Assembly: GCA_024236175.1 (NCBI GenBank)
Contig: JACKKY010000004.1
Location: 74,501 to 138,500, forward strand
DNA from: Novosphingobium sp.
Lineage (GTDB): Bacteria > Pseudomonadota > Alphaproteobacteria > Sphingomonadales > Sphingomonadaceae
Direction: 5' to 3'
Length of the DNA stretch: 64,000 nucleotides
Shown here: in pieces, positions 9,381 through 19,483 of the stretch
How the letters are laid out: every line of letters begins with the position of its first letter
How positions within the stretch are numbered: the first letter of the stretch is position 1
Translations under genes and position numbers: made by a program
The notes under the pieces: model-generated
What the model was told of the DNA's origin: nothing
The model's database searches: none
What the model saw: only the letters and a program-made list of their open reading frames with translations

Positions 9381-9809
9381 TCAGGAAAAAACGTCTGCCT
9401 CCTCCCCCGGATTCTTGGGATCGGGACCGAAGCGGTTCCGCCCCCTGGTGCCGTCGAGAAGCATGAGGACAAGCAGCGCGAACCAACCGAGGATCGGAAT
9501 GAACACCAGCAGCAGGAGCCATCCCGAGCGATCCTGATCGTGCAACCGCCGTATGGCCACGGCAAGCCCGGGTATGAAACTGACGAGGCCGAACAGGTTC
9601 TGCAGCATGCCGCCGGTTCCGGAAAGCTCCGTCGAGAAACCGACAAAAAAGCCGGTACGGTGATAGGTCGGCGAGCCGAACACGAGATCAATCGCAACGG
9701 AAACAAGGATGTTGAACAACGCGAACATCCAGTATTCCCGGCGGCGGGAACGACCGGAGAAGTCGAAATAGCGCCTGTATGGCAGGATCATCCACTGCAG
9801 GTATTCCAT
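9381..9809 (-). CDS. DUF805 membrane protein, paralogue 1
   Basis: 142 residues from the ATG at 9809 (MEYLQWM). The motif FSGRSRRREYW near the N-terminus, several hydrophobic helices, the RRLHDQDRSGW loop and the C-terminal GTRGRNRFGPDP are all typical of DUF805. Function is unknown; members are small inner-membrane proteins. It sits next to a close paralogue at 9928-10320 on the same strand and looks like a tandem duplication. Confidence 0.88.
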   Translation of the reverse strand: MEYLQWMILPYRRYFDFSGRSRRREYWMFALFNILVSVAIDLVFGSPTYHRTGFFVGFSTELSGTGGMLQNLFGLVSFIPGLAVAIRRLHDQDRSGWLLLLVFIPILGWFALLVLMLLDGTRGRNRFGPDPKNPGEEADVFS

Positions 9810-9865
9810 AGCGGCTCCTCGCAACTGCCGGAGAGGTCCCGTCTATAGACGTTGTTCGTGCGAAC

Positions 9866-9893
9866 AAAAAAGGGGGCCTGCGCGCCCCCTTTT
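9866..9893 (-). terminator. Rho-independent terminator after the second DUF805 gene
   Basis: On the minus strand an AAGGGGGC/GCCCCCTT stem is followed by at least six T. It lies 35 bp beyond the stop of the gene at 9928-10320 and ahead of the paralogue at 9381-9809, so the two DUF805 genes probably form separate transcripts. Confidence 0.8.
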
Positions 9894-9927
9894 CATCGCC
9901 GACCGGCTCATCCGCAGGCCTGAGCTT

Positions 9928-10320
9928 TCAGGAAAACACCTCGGCGCCGGCTGGGTCCTTCGGGTCCGGCCCGAACCGGTTCGGGCCCTTGGTGCCCTCA
10001 AGGCACATGAATACGAGAACGATCAACCCACCCACGAAAGGGATGAGGCCGAGCAGCACGAACCAGCCGGACTTGTCCTGATCATGGAAACGGCGAACCT
10101 GAACGGCGATACCGGGAATGATGAGAAGCAGCAGGAAAATCACTGTCAGGGGGCCGTAAACGCCTCCCACCATGCCGTTGATACCCAGAATGCCCTCGAT
10201 GAACCCCAGCACGACGGCAACAATCACGACGCCAAGAAGGAACATCCAGTATTCCTTGCGCCGAGAGCGTCCGGAAAAGTCAGCGTAACGCCTGAGAGGC
10301 ATCAACATCCATTCGAGCAT
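9928..10320 (-). CDS. DUF805 membrane protein, paralogue 2
   Basis: 130 residues from the ATG at 10320, chosen for the strong GGAGG upstream on the minus strand. It shares FSGRSRRKEYW, the RRFHDQDKSGW loop and GTKGPNRFGPDP with its neighbour, plus four hydrophobic segments. Function unknown. Flanked by a terminator on each side. Confidence 0.88.
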   Translation of the reverse strand: MLEWMLMPLRRYADFSGRSRRKEYWMFLLGVVIVAVVLGFIEGILGINGMVGGVYGPLTVIFLLLLIIPGIAVQVRRFHDQDKSGWFVLLGLIPFVGGLIVLVFMCLEGTKGPNRFGPDPKDPAGAEVFS

Positions 10321-10392
10321 TTCCCCCTCCTTCCAGCCCGCATGATAGCGGAACGGAGCAGGCACCACAGAATTGCAAAAACCGCAAACGAA

Positions 10393-10415
10393 AAAGGGGC
10401 GCACCGCGCCCCTTT
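10393..10415 (-). terminator. Rho-independent terminator of the TonB receptor gene
   Basis: GGGGCGC and GCGCCCC form a seven-pair stem around a three-base loop. On the minus strand it is followed by five T (10395-10391). It begins 25 bp past the receptor stop codon. Confidence 0.8.
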
Positions 10416-10439
10416 CCCAAACAGGCTACCGTAAAGGAA

Positions 10440-13073
10440 CTACCAGCGGAAACGCGCGCCCACGCCATAGGTACGGCGCGAATTGGCGTAACCGGAAACG
10501 GCACCGGTCTGCGCCGGGGCATCGAAAATCTGCGCAATGTAGCGATCGTCGAGCAGATTTCGGCCCCACACAGTCAGCTCGAAGCCATTACGCATGGCGT
10601 AGGTGAGCGAAGCGCTAAGTTCGTCGACCTGCCGCGTGAATTCCCTCGCAGCGTCAAGGCCCGGCTGGAAATCGATGATCTGCCCCGACACCGGATCGCG
10701 GACGATGAACCCCGGCAGGCCTTCAATGTTCTGCGTCTCCGACTCGTAAAGGTAGTCGGCATGGAGGATCAGACGGTCGGCATTGGCCAGTTCAAGATCG
10801 TAATCGATGCTGAAAGACGCAGACAGCGGCGGAATGTCCGCCGGCATGATACCCGTCACATCGCCGAACGCCGAGTTGGTGAATTCGTCGTAGACCGGAT
10901 CGAGATAGGTAACCGAAAGCCCGAGCGTGAGCGGCTCGACCGGCTTGGCGAAACCTTCGAATTCCAGGCCGAAGACGGACTCCTTGCCGGCATTGGCGAG
11001 CAAGAACCCGGTTCCGGTGAAAATGTTGGACTGGAAGCCACGGATGGACTGTTCGAAGATTGCGAAGTTCGCTCCCGCAACTCCCCAGTCGGCCTTGATG
11101 CCCGCCTCGTAGACGGTTGATTTCTCGGGTCCGGCGAAGCGGCTGCCGTAAGTCTGATTGACAACTCCGATGCCGGACGCCCCAATCGCCGCCGCATCGC
11201 CAGGAGCCGGTCGGCTACCGCTCGACAGATTGATCGAGCTCGCCTTGAAACCCTTGGAAATGCCCGCGTAGACGCTGACCCGATTGTTGAGTTCGTAGGC
11301 CAGTCGCGCGGTCCAGGAGACGTTGTCGTCGCTGGTCTTGCCTGGCTCGACGGCATTGGGCACGTTCAGGAACGGCGGCGCGATCTGCAATCCCCTGAGA
11401 GCATTGAGCGGATTGGCAGCCGGATTGTTCTGGTTGGCCGCAGCGAAGGCTTGCGCCTGCGCCAGCGGCAAGCCGGACTGCAAAGCGCCACCGAGAAGAA
11501 GCTGGTAACGGAAGGGTGCATAGGCCGGATTGTTGAAATCCAGCCCGGCGAAGACGTCGCTGGTGCCGACATCCAGGACAAACCGTTTCTTGTCATAGGT
11601 ATAGTTGGCACCGCCAGTCAGCGTGAGCCGGTCGGCGATTTCGAAATCAAGCTGGCCGAAAATCGAGACCGCATCGTTTTTCATGCGATAGCGTTCGTCG
11701 AGCCCCTGGCCGGCCGCAAAGAAGGATCCCGTATATTTCGTCGGATCACCTTCAAGCGCGCCGAAAGTCGCTTCGAGCATCGGAACGCTGAGCGCACCGC
11801 CCGTCGCCCCCGCAATAGCCAGGTTGAAATAGGGCCGAGCCTGCGCGCCCCACACAATCTGAGCCCCTGTCTGGTTGATCTTCTCGTTGAAGTAGTAGGC
11901 GCCAAGCAGCATGGACAGCCGGTCCAGCAGATTGCCGCTCAGCCGCAGCTCCTGGGTGAAAGTCTTGATCCCGATATCATAGGAACTCTGGGCGACGAGC
12001 TCGGCGCTGGTGAAATCGGCATCGTAATTGTTGAAGGAATTGTTCTTGCGCCACGATGTGATCGAAGTGAGCGTGAAATCGCCCAGCTGGTAATCGACCT
12101 GGCCGGAAATCCCGTAGTTTTCAATCTCGTTGACCGGGTCGAAATTGTAATAGGTGATATTGCCGAACGGGTCGTCCGCTGGATTGACCTGACCGCCGAG
12201 CGCCAGAAGCGCGGCAGTGGCAGACGATGCCTTTACGCTCAGCACTTCGCAGCAGTGCTCATCGATCTTGCCGTAATCGCCGATGATACGAACGCTGATA
12301 TCCGAATCGGGCTCGAAAAGGAGCTGACCGCGCACGAACCAACGGTCGCGTTCGTCCACGCCGTTGCCCGTGATCAGGTTCTTGGTGAAGCCCTCGCGTG
12401 TGTTGTAGCTGCCCGCCAGGCTTACCGCGATGTCCTGCGTTACCGGACCTGTGACCACGCCCTTGAGCACCACCGCATCAAAATTGCCGTAGGAAGCTTC
12501 GACATTACCGCCAAACTCGAAACGCGGCTTCTTGGTCACGATCGAGATGACGCCGGCCGAAGCATTCTTGCCGAACAGGGTGGATTGAGGGCCACGCAAC
12601 ACTTCGATCCGTTCCACATCGGGCAGATCGGCGATCTGCGCCGCGGCCCGGGAACGATAGACGTTGTCGATGAACACGCCCACCGAAGGCTCGATACCGG
12701 CGTTGTTCGCACCATTGCCGAAGCCGCGGATGAAGAAGTTGGTGTTCGCGGAGCTCTGGTTCTGACGAACCCTGAGAGACGGCACCAGGGTCTGGAGATC
12801 GAACAGGTCGCGCACCTGCGCGCGCTCGAGAGCTTCGGCGGAAGTGACGGAAACCGCGACCGGCACATCCTGCAGCGTCTGCTCCCGCTTGGTCGCGGTA
12901 ACGACAATCTCGTTTCCGCTAGCATAGTCGTCATACGTCGATTCCGCGGCGGGCGGCGCTTGTTCAGCCTCCTGTGCCCCGGCGAACGAAGGCATCGCCA
13001 GCCCCAGTGCCGCCACACCACCGCAAAGTGCGGCGCGAAGCGACACAAAATCTGGAATTTCAACGCGATTCAT
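10440..13073 (-). CDS. TonB-dependent outer-membrane receptor
   Basis: 877 residues. A signal peptide ends near AGAQEAEQ (about residue 33). A TonB-box-like EIVVTATKREQ follows, then the plug domain with VPVAVSVTS, IRGFG, VERIEVLRGPQSTLFGKNASAGVI, then a beta-barrel ending in YGVGARFRW with a terminal aromatic residue. This is the FecA/CirA-like class much expanded in sphingomonads for uptake of siderophores or plant and aromatic compounds. A Cys-Cys pair (DEHCCEVLS) is visible in the barrel. No dedicated regulator or inner-membrane partner adjoins it, so the ligand is unknown. It has its own terminator. Confidence 0.93.
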   Translation of the reverse strand: MNRVEIPDFVSLRAALCGGVAALGLAMPSFAGAQEAEQAPPAAESTYDDYASGNEIVVTATKREQTLQDVPVAVSVTSAEALERAQVRDLFDLQTLVPSLRVRQNQSSANTNFFIRGFGNGANNAGIEPSVGVFIDNVYRSRAAAQIADLPDVERIEVLRGPQSTLFGKNASAGVISIVTKKPRFEFGGNVEASYGNFDAVVLKGVVTGPVTQDIAVSLAGSYNTREGFTKNLITGNGVDERDRWFVRGQLLFEPDSDISVRIIGDYGKIDEHCCEVLSVKASSATAALLALGGQVNPADDPFGNITYYNFDPVNEIENYGISGQVDYQLGDFTLTSITSWRKNNSFNNYDADFTSAELVAQSSYDIGIKTFTQELRLSGNLLDRLSMLLGAYYFNEKINQTGAQIVWGAQARPYFNLAIAGATGGALSVPMLEATFGALEGDPTKYTGSFFAAGQGLDERYRMKNDAVSIFGQLDFEIADRLTLTGGANYTYDKKRFVLDVGTSDVFAGLDFNNPAYAPFRYQLLLGGALQSGLPLAQAQAFAAANQNNPAANPLNALRGLQIAPPFLNVPNAVEPGKTSDDNVSWTARLAYELNNRVSVYAGISKGFKASSINLSSGSRPAPGDAAAIGASGIGVVNQTYGSRFAGPEKSTVYEAGIKADWGVAGANFAIFEQSIRGFQSNIFTGTGFLLANAGKESVFGLEFEGFAKPVEPLTLGLSVTYLDPVYDEFTNSAFGDVTGIMPADIPPLSASFSIDYDLELANADRLILHADYLYESETQNIEGLPGFIVRDPVSGQIIDFQPGLDAAREFTRQVDELSASLTYAMRNGFELTVWGRNLLDDRYIAQIFDAPAQTGAVSGYANSRRTYGVGARFRW

Positions 13074-13344
13074 GGACGCAGTCCTCTCGGCATTCCGAAC
13101 AATCGCAGTCGGTATAATTCCGAAGTGATTAAGCTCCGGTTATTGTGGTTAATAGATTAGAAATAGGTAAGGAAAAACAAGAGCAACGCTGATCACGGCG
13201 CGACGACGTTGAGCCGACCGCGGCCAGCCAAGGCTGAGCCGAACGCCAAGTGAATGCTTGCCGCGCGGCGGTGCTTCGGCTAAGGGCGCGCCGATGTTGC
13301 GGCGCAGCAAGCGCTGCCAAACCCCTCAATTGAAAGCATAACCG

Positions 13345-15174
13345 ATGTCCGGCTCCCTTCCCCTGCGCAATATCGCCATCATTGCGCACGTCGATCACGG
13401 CAAGACCACGCTTGTGGACCAGCTTTTCCGCCAGTCCGGAACTTTCCGCGACAACCAGCGGATCGAAGAGCGGGCGATGGATTCCAACGATCTCGAAAAG
13501 GAACGCGGGATCACGATTCTCGCCAAACCGACCTCGATCGAATGGAACGGCACGCGCATTAACATCGTCGACACACCCGGCCACGCCGATTTCGGCGCCG
13601 AGGTGGAGCGCATCCTGTCGATGGTCGACGGCGTCATCCTGCTCGTCGACAGCGCCGAGGGCGCGATGCCGCAAACCAAGTTCGTCACCGGCAAGGCGCT
13701 GGGCCTCGGCCTGCGTCCGATCGTCGTGGTCAACAAGATCGACCGGCCCGACCAGCGCGCCAGCGAAGTGCTGGACGAAGTGTTCGACCTGTTCGTGAAC
13801 CTCGATGCGAACGACGATCAGCTCGATTTCCCCACGCTCTATGCTTCGGGCCGCAACGGCTACGCCAGCGACGACATCGACGCACGCGAAGGCTCGCTCG
13901 ATCCGCTGTTCCAGATGATTGTCGATCACGTCCCCGCCCCGGGCCTGGAAACCGACGCGCCGTTCAGCTTCCTCGCGACGCTGCTCGACCGCGACAACTT
14001 CATGGGCCGCGTGCTCACCGGCCGCGTCCAGTCGGGCGTTATCAAGGTCAACGATCCGATCCGCGCGCTCGACGCCGAAGGCAACGTGGTGGAAAGCGGC
14101 CGCGCGTCCAAGCTGCTCACTTTCCGCGGGCTCGACCGCGTACCGGTGGACGAGGCGCGCGCGGGCGACATCATCGCCATCGCCGGGCTGGAAAAGGCCA
14201 CCGTGTCGAACACTATCGCCGATCCGCAAGTGAGCGCGCCCATCGCCGCCCAGCCGATCGACCCGCCCACGCTCGCCATGCGCTTTGCCGTCAACGACAG
14301 CCCGCTCGCGGGACGCGAGGGCGACAAGGTGACGAGCCGCATGATCCGCGACCGCCTGCTGCGCGAAGCGGAAACCAACGTCGCCATCCGCGTGACCGAA
14401 AGCGCCGACAAGGACAGCTTCGAAGTCGCCGGCCGGGGCGAACTCCAGCTCGGCGTGCTGATCGAGACGATGCGGCGCGAGGGCTTCGAACTCGGCATCA
14501 GCCGACCGCGCGTGCTGTTCCGCGACGGCGAAAGCGGGCGCGAGGAACCGTACGAGACCGTCGTAATCGACGTGGACGATGAATTCTCCGGCACGGTCGT
14601 CGAGAAGATGCAGCGCCGCAAGGGGGAGCTGACCGAAATGCGCCCCTCCGGCCAGGGCAAGACACGGATCACGTTCTCCGCGCCCAGCCGCGGCCTGATC
14701 GGCTACCATGGCGAATTCCTGTCCGACACACGCGGCACCGGCATCATGAACCGCCTGTTCGAGAAATACGGGCCGTACAAGGGTGTGATCGAAGGCCGCA
14801 TCAACGGCGTGCTGATCTCCAACTGCGCGGGCGAGGCCGTAGCCTACGCGCTCAACGCGCTGGAAGATCGCGGCGTGCTGTTCGTCAAGCCGCAGGAGAA
14901 GGTCTACGAAGGCATGGTGATCGGCGAGAACGCCAAGCCCGAGGATCTGGAAGTCAATCCGCTCAAATCCAAGCAGCTCACCAACTTCCGCTCGACCGGC
15001 AAGGACGACGCCATCCGCCTCACCCCGCCGACGGTTATGACGCTGGAACAGGCGATCGCCTATATCGACGACGACGAAATGGTCGAAGTCACCCCGCAGA
15101 GCATTCGCCTCAGGAAGGCGATCCTCTGCCCGCATGAGCGCAAGAAGGCGAGCCGGCGCAAAGAGGCGGCCTGA
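13345..15174 (+). CDS. typA: Ribosome-associated GTPase TypA/BipA
   Basis: 609 residues, the usual length. G1 AHVDHGKTTL, switch region ERGITILAK, G3 DTPGHADFG and G4 NKID define the translational GTPase; the elongation-factor-like domains and the BipA C-terminal domain follow. TypA binds the ribosome and aids 50S assembly and stress growth. It is a single-gene unit; the next gene is convergent ten bases away. Confidence 0.97.
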   Translation: MSGSLPLRNIAIIAHVDHGKTTLVDQLFRQSGTFRDNQRIEERAMDSNDLEKERGITILAKPTSIEWNGTRINIVDTPGHADFGAEVERILSMVDGVILLVDSAEGAMPQTKFVTGKALGLGLRPIVVVNKIDRPDQRASEVLDEVFDLFVNLDANDDQLDFPTLYASGRNGYASDDIDAREGSLDPLFQMIVDHVPAPGLETDAPFSFLATLLDRDNFMGRVLTGRVQSGVIKVNDPIRALDAEGNVVESGRASKLLTFRGLDRVPVDEARAGDIIAIAGLEKATVSNTIADPQVSAPIAAQPIDPPTLAMRFAVNDSPLAGREGDKVTSRMIRDRLLREAETNVAIRVTESADKDSFEVAGRGELQLGVLIETMRREGFELGISRPRVLFRDGESGREEPYETVVIDVDDEFSGTVVEKMQRRKGELTEMRPSGQGKTRITFSAPSRGLIGYHGEFLSDTRGTGIMNRLFEKYGPYKGVIEGRINGVLISNCAGEAVAYALNALEDRGVLFVKPQEKVYEGMVIGENAKPEDLEVNPLKSKQLTNFRSTGKDDAIRLTPPTVMTLEQAIAYIDDDEMVEVTPQSIRLRKAILCPHERKKASRRKEAA

Positions 15175-15183
15175 CCGACCACC

Positions 15184-16440
15184 CTATTCCGCCGGCAGCG
15201 GCTCAGCCGAGTCGACGTCGCGCGGATGCAGGCGAATGGCGGGAAGCCAGAACAGAGCCGCTACCGCCAGGCCGCCAAATGCCCAGAATATGCCCCTGTA
15301 GCTGCCCGTCAGGTCGAAGATCAGGCCGAACAGCGGCGGCGTGGACAGCAGCGCAATCAGGATCGTCCCCGAAAGCAGCCCCATCGCGCGGCCGACCGCG
15401 CGCTGCCCGAAGACGCGCGGCGCCAGATAGCTCTCGGTCGGTACCATCATCCCGCCGAACAGGCCGATGATCGCAACCCCCAGCGCTATCATCCAATAGC
15501 CAAGGTGCGCCTGCGTCAGGCAGACCATGCCGACCGCAAAACCGCCCAGAGACGCAAACATCAGGGCACGCGGGCCCATCCGGTCCGACAGCCCGGCGAA
15601 GCACATCTTCGAGAGAAAGCCACAGCCCGCGTAGATCGAGACGAGGAAGGCGGCGTCGCTTGCCTGTATTCCCGTATCCAGAGCGAGCGGTGCGAGATTG
15701 GTGACCATGCCCTTCATGCCCGACGTAACGATGGCAACGGTGGCCGCGATCATCCAGAAGGCCGGATCGGTCATGATCGCCCGCGCCGAGATAGGCGCCT
15801 TTGCGAGCTCTTCCCGCGATTCCTGGCTCGGCTCCGCAGCGCCATCGGGATGGACTCCCCGATCGGACGGGCGATCCACCACCAGAAGCGCCGCCGGGAT
15901 TGTCCACACGGCAATTACCAGGCCCAGCAACTGGAGCGCTTCGCGCCATTGGTGCGTGTCGAGCAGGCCCTGGATGATCATCGGGAACAGGAACCCGCCC
16001 GCAGCAACGCCGGCGATCGCAAAGCCGATCGCGCGCCCTCTCTGGCGCTCGAACCACCGAGAGAGCAGCACTGTCGCCGCAAGCGGCCCCATCAGGACAT
16101 TGGCCGGTGCGACCAGAACGCCGAAGATCAGTAGCACCTGGTTGAAGGTGGTCGCGAGAGAGATCGCCACATATCCGCACGAAAGCAGGACACTTCCCGC
16201 CACCATCAGCTTGCGAACCGAGAACCGGTCCATGAGATTGCCCAGTACCGGCATGAGCACCGCGCTGGCCGCCGACATCACCGTCATCGCCAGCATCAGG
16301 ACCATTCGCGTCGGCTGGAACTCCTCGGCCAGCGGAACCGCGACAAGCGAATAGGTGGAGGCGACCATGCCCGCTGCAGCCAGCAGCATGAAGCAGGCGG
16401 CGACCTGCCGCCAGCCGACGGCAAACGATGTAGGCATCAA
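15184..16440 (-). CDS. Major facilitator superfamily transporter, monocarboxylate/oxalate-formate type
   Basis: 418 residues with about twelve hydrophobic segments in two halves. The motif-A-like loop GNLMDRFSVRK lies after helix 2 and LSDRMGPR in the second half. The overall pattern resembles MCT/OFA-family carriers of organic acids. Substrate not predictable. Convergent with typA and divergent from the DUF4424 gene by 134 bp. Confidence 0.82.
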   Translation of the reverse strand: MMPTSFAVGWRQVAACFMLLAAAGMVASTYSLVAVPLAEEFQPTRMVLMLAMTVMSAASAVLMPVLGNLMDRFSVRKLMVAGSVLLSCGYVAISLATTFNQVLLIFGVLVAPANVLMGPLAATVLLSRWFERQRGRAIGFAIAGVAAGGFLFPMIIQGLLDTHQWREALQLLGLVIAVWTIPAALLVVDRPSDRGVHPDGAAEPSQESREELAKAPISARAIMTDPAFWMIAATVAIVTSGMKGMVTNLAPLALDTGIQASDAAFLVSIYAGCGFLSKMCFAGLSDRMGPRALMFASLGGFAVGMVCLTQAHLGYWMIALGVAIIGLFGGMMVPTESYLAPRVFGQRAVGRAMGLLSGTILIALLSTPPLFGLIFDLTGSYRGIFWAFGGLAVAALFWLPAIRLHPRDVDSAEPLPAE

Positions 16441-16574
16441 GTTCTTCTCCGCGACGGACTTTTCGCTATTTCATACCCGAACTGGGCGGGAAGCCAAATC
16501 CGATCGGACATCGACTGATCAAATAGCCGGGGAAACGTCTTGTCGCCATTGCCGCCCTCGGGCAATCTCGCCCC

Positions 16575-17588
16575 ATGAAATCCGCATTTGTCCTGCCTGC
16601 TTTCGCCGCCCTGGCATTGGCCACCGCGCCGGCGCTCGCCAATGACAGCGAAGCGGAAATCGGCATCGGCGGAATCACGCTCAAGCCCTCCGACGCCATC
16701 GTCATGGAATCGGAAGACCTGTTCGTGTCAGAACAGATCGTGCGGGTGAAATACCGCTTCAGCAATCCCACCAGCCGCACGATCGAGACGACTGTCGCCT
16801 TCCCGATGCCGCCTCAGCCCCGCGCTTTCGTCGACCGCTGGTACGACATGGAAAGCAAGCAGGACTGGTCCGAGTTCGGCTTCAACACCAAGGTCGACGG
16901 CCAACCGGTCCGGCTGAAGATGATCGAGCGGGCAATGGTCGACGGCCGCGACGTGACCGAGCGTATCGCCCAGCTGGGCTGGCCGCTCTACTGGGTCGAC
17001 GAAGACGAAACCTCGGACCTGTTCGAGGACATGGACGAGGCCTCACGTGCCCGTTTCGTGGAAGAGGGGCTTGCGAAGGAGGACGAGATGTTCGGGGGGC
17101 GGACCGTGCCGGCCTGGGATTCCGTCACCTTCTTCGTCCGCGAGCAAAGCTTCCCCGCCGGATCCACCGTCGTGGTGGAGCACGAATACGCCCCGATGAA
17201 CGGCGGGAGCGTGGGCGGCACGCTGCACAAGAGCGTGCGCGGGACCGATCCCGACATCATGCGCGACTACAAGCAGCGCTATTGCACCGACGAGCATTTC
17301 CTTGCCGGGTTCGACCGTCGGCTGGAGCAGATGGACCAGCCCGGCATCTTCGCGATCTATACCGAGACCTGGCTCAGCTATGTCCTGTCATCGGGCGCCA
17401 ACTGGAAAGGCCCGATCGGAGACTTCCGCCTCGTGGTGGACAAGGGCTCGACCGAATACCTGGTCAGCTTCTGCATGGACGGCGTCAGGAAGATCGCCCC
17501 GACCCAGTTCGAAGTGCGCAAGACGAACTTCGAGCCTAACCGCGATCTCGACATCCTGATCGTGAAATTCCACGAGATGGAAGAGTAG
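16575..17588 (+). CDS. DUF4424 secreted protein
   Basis: 337 residues with a clear Sec signal (MKSAFVLPAFAALALATAPALA), so periplasmic or secreted. The mature N-terminus (GGITLKPSDAIVMESEDLFV), the VKYRFSNPTSRTIETTVAFPMPP stretch in two parts, and the late ILIVKFHEME match DUF4424. Function is unknown; a beta-sandwich-like domain is likely. It is convergent with the HupE gene 24 bp away. Confidence 0.85.
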   Translation: MKSAFVLPAFAALALATAPALANDSEAEIGIGGITLKPSDAIVMESEDLFVSEQIVRVKYRFSNPTSRTIETTVAFPMPPQPRAFVDRWYDMESKQDWSEFGFNTKVDGQPVRLKMIERAMVDGRDVTERIAQLGWPLYWVDEDETSDLFEDMDEASRARFVEEGLAKEDEMFGGRTVPAWDSVTFFVREQSFPAGSTVVVEHEYAPMNGGSVGGTLHKSVRGTDPDIMRDYKQRYCTDEHFLAGFDRRLEQMDQPGIFAIYTETWLSYVLSSGANWKGPIGDFRLVVDKGSTEYLVSFCMDGVRKIAPTQFEVRKTNFEPNRDLDILIVKFHEMEE

Positions 17589-17612
17589 CAAGGCATTTCC
17601 GGCCGGCGAGAA

Positions 17613-18590
17613 TCACAGGCTGTGCAACCTCTCGAAAAACCATAGGCTGGCAACAATCCCTATCGGCCAGGCGGCAAGTCCGGGTTGCTGCCATCGGGTA
17701 GCAGGCTGCGAAAAAAATCTGCCGACCAGCACACGAGCCAGTGCGGCAGCCAGAACCAGCCCGACCACGAAAATGAGCTGCCCGGCCTCTATGCCCAGGT
17801 TGAACGCGGTGAGTGACAGCGGCACTTCCCCTGTCGGCAGCCCGATCTCGCGCAAGGCTCCTGCAAATCCCAGCCCGTGCAACAGTCCGAACAGAGCCGC
17901 GACCAGCACCGGCATCCGCCAGCTCATGCTGTTCCCGGGGCCGCGCGCGACCTCGGCGGCAACGAACACGATGCTGAGCGCAATCAGGACTTCCACCACG
18001 CCGCTATCGACCAGCAAGAGGCCGAGCGTGGCAAGGCTGATCGTCAAGGCATGGCCCAGCGTGAAGCCGGTCACCGTCCATGCGATCCGCTTCGGGCGCC
18101 GCGCAATCAGTACGAGGCACACGAGGAACAGCAAGTGATCCGCCCCGCCGAAAATGTGGTCGAGGCCGGCCGAGAAATAGCCTGCGAATACGCTCGCACG
18201 CGTTTGTCTGCCGGGAAGCTCCAACCTGCCTGCGCCGGGCGGAGAGACCAGCGTGGCGCTCTGTCCGTTCGCATAGGATACCCGCAACAGGACCGGGGCG
18301 TTACCTGCCGCTCCCGGCCAGGCGAGCGTCACCGCTGAGGGCGGCCTCTCGCCCGGACACCGGACCTGGATGATCGCCGCCTTGCGCCCCACCGTCTTGC
18401 AGGGTGCAGCGACGTCCAGTTGCGGCCTCATCATCTCCGGGATGGCGGGCGGGAAGCGGGCGCGCAGGCTGTAATCGGATGGCCCGGTCTGGTCTAGCGA
18501 CAGCGCAATCGGCAGCGCGTCATGGGCATGCGAAGGCGTGGAAATTGCGACCGACGCCAGCACCAATAGAATCCGGATTGCGCCAATCAT
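17613..18590 (-). CDS. HupE/UreJ family membrane protein
   Basis: 325 residues: a signal-like N-terminus, a roughly 150-residue extracytoplasmic domain, then about six helices with GADHLLFLVCLVL, TLGHALTISLATLG and GLLHGLGFAGALREIGLP. The His-rich helices are typical of the HupE/UreJ_2 group, which is linked to nickel or other metal transport in some members. It is the last gene of a three-gene operon and overlaps the PPIase gene by four bases. Metal transport is an inference from family only. Confidence 0.82.
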   Translation of the reverse strand: MIGAIRILLVLASVAISTPSHAHDALPIALSLDQTGPSDYSLRARFPPAIPEMMRPQLDVAAPCKTVGRKAAIIQVRCPGERPPSAVTLAWPGAAGNAPVLLRVSYANGQSATLVSPPGAGRLELPGRQTRASVFAGYFSAGLDHIFGGADHLLFLVCLVLIARRPKRIAWTVTGFTLGHALTISLATLGLLLVDSGVVEVLIALSIVFVAAEVARGPGNSMSWRMPVLVAALFGLLHGLGFAGALREIGLPTGEVPLSLTAFNLGIEAGQLIFVVGLVLAAALARVLVGRFFSQPATRWQQPGLAAWPIGIVASLWFFERLHSL

Positions 18591-19468
18591 TTCGACGGCA
18601 CACCGAGCCCCGGGGCAATGCTGACACGGTATTCGCCGACGATGCGGTCGATTGCCCCATCAAGGGCCTGCTCGCGTTGTTCCCGCGCCCATTGCTCGGC
18701 GAGTGCCGGGCGGATGTCATCGAACTCCGGCACGCCTCCGGCAGTCTTCCGCTCGATACGCACGAGGTGAAAACCGAGCCCGGATTCGACGGGGCCCTGC
18801 CAGCGCCCGCTCTCCGCATCGAGAGCGAAGATGCGCTGTGCAGCCTCTTCGCCCAGTTCGGCCGCGAGCGTGGCTTCGGTCACTCCCGTCTGACTGCGCT
18901 GGTAGGGATAGCGGTCGCCCATCGCCAGCCAGTCGCCAGTTGCCGCCATGGGCTTTGCTTCGCGGGCCGCCGACTGCGCAGCACCCGTTCCGCGCCGGCG
19001 CTTGTCGAAGAAGACATGCGAAAAGCTGACCGTGGGGCTTTCGAGGAAACGGTCACGGTGGCTCTCGAAGAAGGCGCGCAATTCGGCATCGCTCGGCTTC
19101 CCGGCCGTGGCTTCATCGTTGCCCTCGTCCTGCAGGCTGAAGCGCAGCGACTGGACCAAACGCCGCCGGATGGCACTGTCTTCCCGGTCCAGGCCCAGCG
19201 CCAGCGCCTCGCGATATAGCGCCTCGTCGCGCACATAGGCCGCAATCAGTTCGCGGCGCTCGGCCGCGTCCAAGAGTGAAGCCTTGCCGCCCGGATCTCG
19301 ACCGCCCTGGCTCGCCATGAAGGCCGAAAGCCGCGCTTCGTCCACCACGATGACACGATCATTGCCGCGAACCAGCCCTGCAGCATCGAGAACCAGATAC
19401 AGCGCGAGCCCGGCGATCAGGAACAGGACGAGCGGATCGACGCGGGCGATCCGTTTCAGAAACGCCAT
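18587..19468 (-). CDS. Membrane-anchored parvulin-type peptidyl-prolyl isomerase
   Basis: 293 residues. An N-terminal membrane anchor (LVLFLIAGLALYLVLDAAG) is followed by a SurA/PpiD-like helical region (LIAAYVRDEALYREALALG) and a parvulin domain near 170-260 with SFSHVFFDKRR and ESGLGFHLVRI. PPIases of this class assist folding of exported proteins in the periplasm. Operon: DUF3604 gene upstream with 15 bp spacing, HupE gene downstream with an ATGA overlap. The association suggests folding help for an exported partner, which is inference. Confidence 0.85.
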   Translation of the reverse strand: MAFLKRIARVDPLVLFLIAGLALYLVLDAAGLVRGNDRVIVVDEARLSAFMASQGGRDPGGKASLLDAAERRELIAAYVRDEALYREALALGLDREDSAIRRRLVQSLRFSLQDEGNDEATAGKPSDAELRAFFESHRDRFLESPTVSFSHVFFDKRRRGTGAAQSAAREAKPMAATGDWLAMGDRYPYQRSQTGVTEATLAAELGEEAAQRIFALDAESGRWQGPVESGLGFHLVRIERKTAGGVPEFDDIRPALAEQWAREQREQALDGAIDRIVGEYRVSIAPGLGVPSK

Positions 19469-19483
19469 GTCACGCCGGACAAG

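Noticed and set aside
13129..15135. 668-codon minus-strand open frame opposite typA
   Set aside because: TypA is unmistakable on the plus strand; the antisense frame is a high-GC codon-phase shadow with no family pattern.
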